The notes under the pieces are model-generated. The model was not told where the DNA came from. It worked only from the letters and a program-made list of their open reading frames with translations, and searched no databases. Source: DATATB01 sp036268995 (GTDB lineage: Bacteria > Planctomycetota > Planctomycetia > Pirellulales > PNKZ01). Taken from it: a stretch of DNA of 11,540 nucleotides. The position numbers and the translations under genes were made by a program. The stretch spans positions 1 to 11,540 of the forward strand of contig DATATB010000071.1 in NCBI GenBank assembly GCA_036268995.1, given 5' to 3'. This document shows, one piece after another, positions 5,955 through 11,540 of this stretch. Numbering within the stretch: the stretch's first letter is position 1; every line of letters begins with the position of its first letter.

Positions 5955-7778
5955 ATGCCGCATCTTGCGCCTCATCAAAGCGTGCCCTATCTACCGATCA
6001 AGCGACATGGCGTGATCGGTGATCGGCAAACGGCCGCGCTGGTGGCTGCCGACGGTACCGTGGATTGGCTCTGCCTGCCGGACTACGCCGGGCCCGTCTT
6101 TTTTGGTTCGCTGCTGGATGCACGCCAGGGCGGGCATTGGAAGCTGGGGCCTGGGGCGCCGATCTTGGGCCGCCAGGAGTATCTCGAGGAGACGATGCTC
6201 TTGAGCACCGTCTGGCAGGCCAACGGCTGGCAATTGGAATTGATCGATTGCATGCCGCTGCACGGCACCTTGCAGCCGCCGAGCATGCCGACGCTCGTTC
6301 GCCGGCTGCGCTGTACGCGCGGCCGCGCGCCGTGGTGCATGGTGCTCGAAGCAGCGGTGGATTTTGCACCGCTGTGGGCCATCACGCTGGCCGCGGACAG
6401 GGTTTCGCTACCGGCCACCAGCGGCGCGCTGGTGCTCTGGGCCAGCAGCCCGATCGAAGCGCAGGGCCCCAGCGTGCGGGCCTCCGGCGAGTTGAACGCG
6501 GGCGAGGAAGTCTGGTGCGTGCTGGCGCCCGATGATTCAGGCCCTTGGTCCGTCGAGCGGGCGCAGATGGTGCTGGGCGGGGCGCAGGATGCCTGGCGGC
6601 GCTGGTCGGACAAGCTTGAATATCGCGGACCCTTTGCCCAATGCGTGCGGCACTCGGCCCGGTTGGTGCATCTGTTGAGTTACGCGCCGGCCGGTTCGCT
6701 GGTCGCCGCGCCCACGGCGTCGCTGCCCGAGCGAATCGGCGCCGATTGGAACGCGGACTACCGCTTCGCCTGGGTGCGCGATGCCTCGCTTTCGTCGGCC
6801 GTGCTGCCGATGCTGGGCAACGTGAGCGACTGCGAGCATTATCTCCAGTGGCTGGTCGGGCGGGAACGCGCGTTCGGCACTCCGCTGCAACCGCTCTATG
6901 GCATCCACGGCGAGCGCGAACTCCAGCAACACGATCGCAAAGATCTGTACGGCTATCGGGGCTCGCGGCCCGTGCGATTCAACAATCACGCCTTTCGCCA
7001 ACAACAGCACGACGCCTACGGCTTTCTGGCCGAGTGCCTGGACATCTATCTCGAGCATGGTGGCCCGTGGCGGCCCGAGTTTTGGGAGCTGCTCGCACGT
7101 TCGGCCGACTTTATCGCCGATCATTGGCAAGAGTCCGGCAATAGCATTTGGGAATTGCCCGTCGAGCAGCATTATCTCAGCGGCAAAGTCATGAGTTGGA
7201 CCATGCTCGATCGGGCGATCGCCATCGGCGAGAAACTGCGCAAGGACGGGCGCCTTGATCGCTGGAAGACCGAGCGCGAGCGCGTGCGAGCCGACGTGCT
7301 CGCGCGCGGCTGGAGCGAATTGCACGCGAGCTTCAGGCAGCGCTACGAAGGCGACAACCTGGACGCCGCGGCCCTGCTGGTGCCGCTCTCGGGCCTCTTG
7401 CCGGCTGGTGACCCGCGTTCGCTCTCGACCGTGGATGGCGTGGCCCGCGAATTGACCATCGACGGCTGCGTGTATCGCTTCGATCCGCCCGAAACCCCTG
7501 GCATGCCGGCGATCGAAATGGGCGAATATGAGGGCGCGTTTCTGCCTTGCACCTTCTGGCTCGCTCGGGCCTATGCCCAGCAAAATCGTGTCAGTGAAGC
7601 CGAGACAATCCTCGCGCGGGCCGAAGAGCGGGCCGGGCCGCTGAGGCTGTTTGCCGAAGGTGTCGATCCCCGCAGCGGTGCTTATCTGGGCAACACGCCG
7701 CTGCTCTTTTCGCACGTCGAATTCGTGCGCGCCGCGCTGGAGCTAGGCCGCGCGACGGGAACTGTCCGAGTCGGATGA
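5955..7778 (+). CDS. second, diverged glycoside hydrolase family 15 protein
   Basis: This GH15 homologue of 607 residues is clearly related to, but far from, the copy at 586-2427. The N-terminus has IKRHGVIGD and DGTVDWLCLP (33-42). The barrel has DYRFAWVRDAS, with W273, R275 and D276, where the first copy has DYRYTWIRDAA. SRPVRFNN (337-344) replaces SRPVRVGN. The likely catalytic acid is E400 in IWELPVE and the likely base E568 in LFAEGVDP, so both carboxylates are kept. The usual NFPQAFTH tail is NTPLLFSH, and the otherwise common WEVRG is WELPV, suggesting altered substrate binding. No signal peptide is seen. ATG 5955 with AGGG 10 nt upstream is preferred over TTG 5937. The 27-nt gap to the sulfatase implies co-transcription from 4398-4426. 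Confidence 0.9.
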   Translation: MPHLAPHQSVPYLPIKRHGVIGDRQTAALVAADGTVDWLCLPDYAGPVFFGSLLDARQGGHWKLGPGAPILGRQEYLEETMLLSTVWQANGWQLELIDCMPLHGTLQPPSMPTLVRRLRCTRGRAPWCMVLEAAVDFAPLWAITLAADRVSLPATSGALVLWASSPIEAQGPSVRASGELNAGEEVWCVLAPDDSGPWSVERAQMVLGGAQDAWRRWSDKLEYRGPFAQCVRHSARLVHLLSYAPAGSLVAAPTASLPERIGADWNADYRFAWVRDASLSSAVLPMLGNVSDCEHYLQWLVGRERAFGTPLQPLYGIHGERELQQHDRKDLYGYRGSRPVRFNNHAFRQQQHDAYGFLAECLDIYLEHGGPWRPEFWELLARSADFIADHWQESGNSIWELPVEQHYLSGKVMSWTMLDRAIAIGEKLRKDGRLDRWKTERERVRADVLARGWSELHASFRQRYEGDNLDAAALLVPLSGLLPAGDPRSLSTVDGVARELTIDGCVYRFDPPETPGMPAIEMGEYEGAFLPCTFWLARAYAQQNRVSEAETILARAEERAGPLRLFAEGVDPRSGAYLGNTPLLFSHVEFVRAALELGRATGTVRVG

Positions 7779-7827
7779 ACCGCGATCATCAGCGAGTCGG
7801 CGAGGTTCAGAATGCTCACGAATTCCG

Positions 7828-8577
7828 CTACAGCGCGGTGTGCGACGGCGGACCGAGCGGCGGCCGGGCGCCGGGGGTCAGAATGCTTTCGAGAATGATG
7901 ATCTTTTGCCAGATGTTGCGCGACAGGCCGTTGGTGAGATTCGCCAACTGGTCGACCGCCTCCAGGGCGACGCGGTCGCGCAGGTTCTGGGCGTACAAGG
8001 CCCCCAGCTTGCTAATCAGCGAGAGCAGCTCGCTGCAATAGTCCAGATAGCGGCCCAGCTCAAAGGCCGTCAGCGCGGGCTTGGGCGATGACTCGGTGGC
8101 CGGGCCGCGGCCGGTTACCCGCTCCGGATCCTTCGTGAGCTGATGCATGTCCACGATATGGGCCAAGGCCCGAAGCTCGTGGATGGCCGCCAGTGCGCGG
8201 TCGCGCTTGAGCCGCACTTCGAGCGTGACCAGAAAGGCGATCACCGCGCCGATCACCACCAGGCTGGCCAAGACGGAATCCATGAGCTGCACAAAATTTT
8301 CGAGGTGCAGCAGTTCGCCGCCCAATTGCAGCCGGGCCGCCGGCACGACGACGAGCGCCACAATCGCCACCAGCAGCAGCGCGATGACCAGCCGCAGTCC
8401 CCAGGCCGGCCGGCGAATCTGTTCGGCCCGCAGGCAAGCTTCGCGAGCTACCTGGTGCAACTCCGTGGCCACGGCCGCCAGGCTGGAGTGTGGAAAGCGT
8501 TCTTCGATCCGCCGGGCCAGCAGCGCGATCGTATCGACGATCTTGTCCGGCTGAAGTGTGCGATACGAAGTTTTCAC
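7828..8577 (-). CDS. conserved-looking two-TM membrane protein of unknown function
   Basis: I do not recognise a named family. The 249-residue protein has a soluble helical N-terminus (1-57), then two hydrophobic segments, WGLRLVIALLLVAIVALVVV (59-78) and about 100-119, then a charged helix with HELRALAHIVDMHQLTKDPE (133-152) and a long helical C-terminal domain (about 168-232) ending in a proline-rich tail. Both termini are predicted on the same side, probably cytoplasmic given the RLKR sequence after TM2. The start is GTG 8577. AAAGG upstream overlaps the stop codon of the alpha/beta-hydrolase gene, which ends 13 nt before, so the two are probably translationally linked. It is convergent with the GH15 gene (49-nt gap, no clear terminator). 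The even composition and well-formed helices support a real gene. Confidence 0.75.
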   Translation of the reverse strand: MKTSYRTLQPDKIVDTIALLARRIEERFPHSSLAAVATELHQVAREACLRAEQIRRPAWGLRLVIALLLVAIVALVVVPAARLQLGGELLHLENFVQLMDSVLASLVVIGAVIAFLVTLEVRLKRDRALAAIHELRALAHIVDMHQLTKDPERVTGRGPATESSPKPALTAFELGRYLDYCSELLSLISKLGALYAQNLRDRVALEAVDQLANLTNGLSRNIWQKIIILESILTPGARPPLGPPSHTAL

Positions 8578-8590
8578 GCCTCGCCGACCT

Positions 8591-9517
8591 TTACTGGCTA
8601 TTGCCAGACACGGGACCCGCGTCCTTGCGCGGAATCAGCCCTTGCGCCGCGAGCCAAGCGAGCGATTTTTCCTGCCAGGCCGTCCACATCGGTCCGCTGT
8701 AGTGATTGAGGCCGTGCCCACCCTCGGGCAATTCCAGGTATTCGGCCGGCACGCCGTGCGCCTTGAGCGCCGCATAAAACAGCCGGCTGTTGTCCGGCGG
8801 AACGGGCTTGTCGTTGACGGCGTGGGCCAGAAAGGTCGGCGGCGTGCGGTTGCTGACCTGCTTCTCGTTGGAGAACAGCTCGACCAGTTTTTCGTCGGGC
8901 ATCGGCCCCAGCAGATTCTTCTTCGAGCCGCCATGCGTGGCCGCGCCCATCGTGATGACGGGATACACGAGCACGGCGAAGTCGGGCCGGGAACTGAGCC
9001 GCTCGATCGGGTCGGCAGACTTGGGATCGCCCGCATCGAAATGTGTGGCCGCCGTCGAGGCCAGATGACCGCCGGCCGAAAATCCGATGATCCCGATGCG
9101 GGCCGGATCGATGCCCCACTTTTCGGCGTTGGCCCGCACGGTGCGAATCGCCCGCTGGGCGTCGATGAGCGGCACAAACGGCCTGCCGGAGGGCAATCGA
9201 TATTCGAGCACGACCCCGGCAATGCCGTGTTTCACGAGCCAGGCGGCAATGCCGTGCCCTTCGGCTCCCACGACCAGCCCGCCATAGCCGCCGCCCGGGC
9301 AGATGACCATTGCCGCACCGTTGGCCTGCCCTGGATCGGATCGATAAACGGTGATCGTGCTCTTGGCCGGTTCTGATTTACCGTCGCCCGTCGGCGCAGC
9401 GGCGGGCCACAAAGCGATTTTTTCCGCTGCCGGTTCTTGCGCGCTCACAGAACCTGCGGCATAGGCAACGATAACAGCAGCAAGTAATGATTTGGCAGCA
9501 AGCGAAAATCGCTTCAT
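8591..9517 (-). CDS. secreted alpha/beta-hydrolase (esterase/acetyl-xylan-esterase-like)
   Basis: This 308-residue alpha/beta-hydrolase has a signal peptide MKRFSLAAKSLLAAVIVAYA with likely cleavage after GSVSA (about residue 26). The oxyanion region is CPGGGYGGL (73-81). The nucleophile elbow is GFSAGGH with S147. The acid is probably D236 in HAVNDKPVP, and the base H268 in EGGHGL. This order and the second half resemble BD-FAE/Abhydrolase_3 esterases found near polysaccharide-degrading genes, which remove acyl groups from sugars. That activity is inferred. The start at ATG 9517 is chosen over the upstream frame from 9589 because GGAG lies 6 nt upstream and the signal peptide then begins the protein. 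It is divergent from clpS and heads a two-gene operon with the TM protein. Confidence 0.88.
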   Translation of the reverse strand: MKRFSLAAKSLLAAVIVAYAAGSVSAQEPAAEKIALWPAAAPTGDGKSEPAKSTITVYRSDPGQANGAAMVICPGGGYGGLVVGAEGHGIAAWLVKHGIAGVVLEYRLPSGRPFVPLIDAQRAIRTVRANAEKWGIDPARIGIIGFSAGGHLASTAATHFDAGDPKSADPIERLSSRPDFAVLVYPVITMGAATHGGSKKNLLGPMPDEKLVELFSNEKQVSNRTPPTFLAHAVNDKPVPPDNSRLFYAALKAHGVPAEYLELPEGGHGLNHYSGPMWTAWQEKSLAWLAAQGLIPRKDAGPVSGNSQ

Positions 9518-9580
9518 CGAAGACTCCGTAGAGCGCATCTTGAAAATGTCTCCAGGCAGGTGTTCACGCCCGATGGGCCG

Positions 9581-9586
9581 AGTATA
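9581..9586 (-). promoter_or_regulatory. possible -10 element for the hydrolase operon
   Basis: On the minus strand the hexamer TATACT (five of six consensus bases) lies about 64 nt before the hydrolase ATG. No good -35 box is found 16-18 nt upstream of it, so the assignment is tentative. Confidence 0.25.
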
Positions 9587-9599
9587 CATCAGTGGTTGC

Positions 9600-9628
9600 T
9601 TGCCAGGTGTGGCCGGCTAAGCAAAAAT
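9600..9628 (+). promoter_or_regulatory. possible sigma70-type promoter for clpS
   Basis: TTGCCA (9600-9605, five of six) and AAAAAT (9623-9628, four of six) are spaced by 17 nt in the divergent hydrolase/clpS region. The predicted leader is about 60 nt. Confidence 0.35.
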
Positions 9629-9694
9629 GTTGACTTTGATCGGCGCCACGGACTCGCTGTCCGCAGTCGAACGAAGCCCGAGGAATCTTGCCAA

Positions 9695-10066
9695 ATGGCT
9701 GAAAAAGAAGCCTCCGCCGCTGTATCTGAATCGGACGCTCCGGCCGAAGCGGCGCCGCCCAAGAAAAAACCGTCGGGCACGAAGCCCAAGCGGCTGCCGC
9801 CTTATGCGGTGGTCGTGCTGAACGACAATTTGCACACGTTCGATTACGTGATCGAAACGTTTATGAAGGTCTTCGGCTACCAAAAGGAACGCTGCTTCCA
9901 ATTGGCCCGGCAGATCCATTTGAACGGCCGCGGAATTGTCTGGACCGGGCCCAAGGAAGTGGCCGAGCTGAAGCGCGATCAGATTCTGGGAGCCGGCCCC
10001 GACTTCTACGCCCTGAAAAAAGTCGAAGGGCCGCTGGGCGTGCTGATCGAGCCGATGCCGGAATGA
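9695..10066 (+). CDS. clpS: ATP-dependent Clp protease adaptor ClpS
   Basis: ClpS binds the ClpA/ClpC N-domain and hands over proteins with destabilising N-terminal residues (N-end rule) to the ClpP protease. The 123-residue cytoplasmic protein has a disordered Ala/Glu/Lys-rich arm (1-34) and the ClpS core PYAVVVLNDNLHTFDYVIET (36-55), FGYQKERCFQLARQIHLNGRG (60-80) and EVAELKRDQI (88-97). By alignment with E. coli ClpS, N43 and D44 match N34 and D35, and H75 matches H66, all contacts for the substrate amino terminus. D36 is N45, and the gatekeeper M40 is F49. The start is ATG 9695 with GAGGA 10 nt upstream; the frame continues upstream without family similarity. It is convergent with the VWA gene. 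Confidence 0.93.
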   Translation: MAEKEASAAVSESDAPAEAAPPKKKPSGTKPKRLPPYAVVVLNDNLHTFDYVIETFMKVFGYQKERCFQLARQIHLNGRGIVWTGPKEVAELKRDQILGAGPDFYALKKVEGPLGVLIEPMPE

Positions 10067-10067
10067 T

Positions 10068-10168
10068 GGGGAAAGTATGAAGGATGAATGCGGAATGATG
10101 AATGGAAACAGCGGATTCCCGTCATCTCCCCGATTCATCATTCATCATTCATCCTTCCGCATTTCCCC
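10068..10168. repeat. long imperfect inverted repeat filling the clpS/VWA gap
   Basis: Three nested arm pairs are separated by 4x4 internal loops: GGGGAAA (10068-10074) with TTTCCCC (10162-10168); GAAGGATGAATG (10079-10090) with CATTCATCCTTC (10146-10157); ATGATGAAT (10095-10103) with ATTCATCAT (10133-10141). That makes 28 paired bases around a 29-nt loop. The arms contain iterated ATGAATG/CATTCAT words. The element spans almost exactly from the clpS stop to the VWA stop, so it may act as a bidirectional transcription terminator or be a REP/MITE-like intergenic repeat. No long T-run is present. Confidence 0.7.
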
Positions 10169-11086
10169 CTAGTGCACGAAGCGGAACGTGCCGCCGGTAG
10201 CCTGCGAGAGGGCCTTCATCACCGGCTCGCCCACGCGGCTCACCAGCGCGATGGTGTGGATCGGAATCGGATTGCCGCTGCGCAACTGCGATACGACGTA
10301 GACCACTTCGGGGTCGAATTGGCCGTCGGACAGCAAGAAAATGGCGTCGGGCTCCAGACGCAGGGCCATCATCAGCGCGGTCATCGGAAACGTATCGCCG
10401 TCGGGATGGATCGTGTTGACCCAGCGCATGGTGTCGTGCGTATTCTTGGCCGTGGCGTTCACCAGGCCGGGGCCGGGCAGCGGAATGGCGTCGTTGTTGA
10501 AGAAGATGACGAAGAACTGCTGGGACGTAGTCAGCTCCTCGAGCGTCTTTTTGAGGGCGTACTTGGCGCGGCGAAAGCGGCCGCCTTCGCTCATGCTGCC
10601 GGAAATGTCGAGCACGAAGACGAAATTCTGTCCACCGGCCGTGGTGCCGAAAAAGCTGGCACTCGGCCCATGCTCGGACGTACCGATCTCGCGAAGCTGC
10701 GAGTCGGTCGCCCCGGCCAGCCCGAAGCCCGTCTGCCGGCCGCCGCCGATATCCGTCAGGGCGATGCCCACTCCGGCCGGCAGCCCGATGCCGACACCGC
10801 CGCCGAATCCTCCGCCTGCACCGTGTACCAGGCCGCTTGAGTGGACGGCGTCCAGCGACGCCGCCGAGCGCTGGGCCTCGAGCCACGGCTGGAATTGCGC
10901 CTGCCGAATCGGTGCACGGAATTCCGCATCGAGGCCGGGCGGAGTGCTGGTTGGATGACCCGCTTCGAGGACTAGCATGCCCAAGCCGACCAGGCCCGCC
11001 GCGTGTACGACGACCGAAATGCCGTACGCGGCCAGCGGTCGGCGCCAGGCGAAAAGAATGGCCAGCCAGGGGCGAATGAACGGCAT
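10169..11086 (-). CDS. membrane-anchored VWA-domain protein
   Basis: The protein has 305 residues. A short basic N-terminus (MPFIRPWLAILFAWRRPLAA) precedes a TM helix (about 22-41). A glycine-rich linker (about 86-126) with repeated GG motifs follows, then a von Willebrand factor A domain (about 151-305). The MIDAS motif DISGS gives D160, S162 and S164, and the later T232 (in GDTFP) and D254 (in LSDG) complete the metal-binding set, so divalent-metal-dependent ligand binding should be intact. The bulk is expected outside the cytoplasm. ATG 11086 is chosen over GTG 11143 because the predicted transcription start falls at about 11142; no strong ribosome site is visible. Partner and role are unknown. 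It is not adjacent to a MoxR ATPase here. Confidence 0.85.
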   Translation of the reverse strand: MPFIRPWLAILFAWRRPLAAYGISVVVHAAGLVGLGMLVLEAGHPTSTPPGLDAEFRAPIRQAQFQPWLEAQRSAASLDAVHSSGLVHGAGGGFGGGVGIGLPAGVGIALTDIGGGRQTGFGLAGATDSQLREIGTSEHGPSASFFGTTAGGQNFVFVLDISGSMSEGGRFRRAKYALKKTLEELTTSQQFFVIFFNNDAIPLPGPGLVNATAKNTHDTMRWVNTIHPDGDTFPMTALMMALRLEPDAIFLLSDGQFDPEVVYVVSQLRSGNPIPIHTIALVSRVGEPVMKALSQATGGTFRFVH

Positions 11087-11148
11087 GGCACGCCGGCTGT
11101 CACAAGGAACAGGGTCAAGGGGAACGCAGTTTTGTTTATCCACCCCTC

Positions 11149-11177
11149 ATTACACGGCCCAACAACCAAAGAATCAA
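11149..11177 (-). promoter_or_regulatory. sigma70-type promoter for the VWA gene
   Basis: On the minus strand TTGATT (11172-11177) and TGTAAT (11149-11154, five of six) are separated by exactly 17 nt. The predicted start near 11142 gives a leader of about 56 nt before ATG 11086 and argues against the upstream GTG. Confidence 0.45.
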
Positions 11178-11223
11178 GCGAATTGAAGGTCCGCGCCGCA
11201 CGCATCACAGGCCGCAGCAGCCT

Positions 11224-11540
11224 TTAAGCCGGCTTCTCGGCGCCCACAGGCGGGCAATTAATGTCTACCGGCGGACAACCAATGTCATGCCTTCCCCCCT
11301 GGGCGGCATCGCGGGCCCGCTCAGCCAGGGCACGATAGTTCTCCTGCAACTTCTTGATTTCGTCATCGGTGAGATCGTCCAAGTTCAAAAGCACGTTGTG
11401 TGCGCCCTGCGAAATGCGAATCAACTCGTCGAGCTTGATCTGGATCGCGGCCGTGTCTCGATTTTGCGTGTTCTGAATCAAGAACACCATCAAGAACGTG
11501 ATGACCGACGTGCCCGTATTAATGACCAGTTGCCACGTAT
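11224..11540 (-). CDS. low-affinity iron permease family protein, C-terminal part, runs off window
   Basis: About 105 codons are present, entering from the right edge. The visible part starts TWQLVINTGTSVITFLMVFL, the end of the last TM helix, and continues IQNTQNRDTAAIQIKLDELI and then RISQGAHNVLLNLDDLTDDE, which is the characteristic C-terminal signature of this small inner-membrane family. The family name derives from yeast Fet4. Whether bacterial members carry iron is not well shown. The cytoplasmic tail after the usual LTDDEIKKL helix is extended with GCPPVDINCPPVGAEKPA, a repeated CPPV motif. An in-frame TTG at 11493 is not a start, since family sequence continues upstream to the edge. 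Confidence 0.88.
   Translation of the reverse strand, partial: TWQLVINTGTSVITFLMVFLIQNTQNRDTAAIQIKLDELIRISQGAHNVLLNLDDLTDDEIKKLQENYRALAERARDAAQGGRHDIGCPPVDINCPPVGAEKPA

Noticed and set aside
4950..5978. 342-codon minus-strand frame opposite the sulfatase
   Set aside because: Same reason: antisense to a gene with an intact sulfatase signature and no family features of its own.
6537..7715. 392-codon minus-strand frame opposite the second GH15 gene
   Set aside because: A shadow of the GH15 coding frame; composition is not protein-like and no ribosome site supports it.
11086..11143. Longer start of the VWA gene at GTG 11143
   Set aside because: The predicted promoter places the transcription start at about 11142, leaving no leader for that codon, and the ATG at 11086 begins a sensible membrane-anchor N-terminus.
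1..11540. CRISPR array, tRNA or rRNA genes
   Set aside because: No regularly spaced direct repeats and no tRNA- or rRNA-like sequence were seen on either strand.

Overview
The window looks like a high-GC chromosome segment from a planctomycete, probably close to the Pirellulales. The clues are an IS66-type transposase with a typical planctomycete N-terminus, a secreted arylsulfatase A-like enzyme of a type common in that phylum, a ClpS-type adaptor with an H-T-F pocket variant, and a small membrane-anchored VWA protein. This placement comes from remembered family resemblance and was not checked by a search.

Layout. Positions 1-268 hold the 5' end of an IS66-family element (transposase reading leftward off the window), apparently inserted into a gene whose last 27 codons (269-352) resemble the C-terminus of a CHAT-domain protein. 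Next comes a glycoside hydrolase family 15 (GH15) enzyme (586-2427, +), convergent with a zinc-free medium-chain dehydrogenase/quinone-oxidoreductase-like gene (2483-3472, -). The following kilobase (3473-4472) is mostly noncoding. It carries two strong plus-strand intrinsic terminators with no recognisable plus-strand gene in front of them, one possible 63-residue ORF, and a good sigma70-like promoter leading into the next operon.

That operon (4473-7778, +) pairs a secreted sulfatase with a second, diverged GH15 enzyme 27 nt downstream. Facing it on the minus strand are a secreted alpha/beta-hydrolase (8591-9517) and, 13 nt after it, a two-TM protein of unknown function (7828-8577). clpS (9695-10066, +) is divergent from the hydrolase and convergent with a VWA protein (10169-11086, -). 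The clpS/VWA gap is filled from stop codon to stop codon by a long imperfect inverted repeat. The window ends in the C-terminal part of a low-affinity iron permease family protein (11224-11540, -, runs off the edge).

Functional reading. Both GH15 enzymes lack signal peptides, which suggests intracellular alpha-glucan or trehalose hydrolysis. The sulfatase and alpha/beta-hydrolase have signal peptides and point to use of sulfated or esterified polysaccharides outside the cytoplasm. The remaining genes are housekeeping or unlinked. No complete new defence or mobile system is visible. The items most worth checking are the orphan tandem terminators, the stop-to-stop inverted repeat, the divergent GH15 coupled to a sulfatase, and the altered ClpS pocket.
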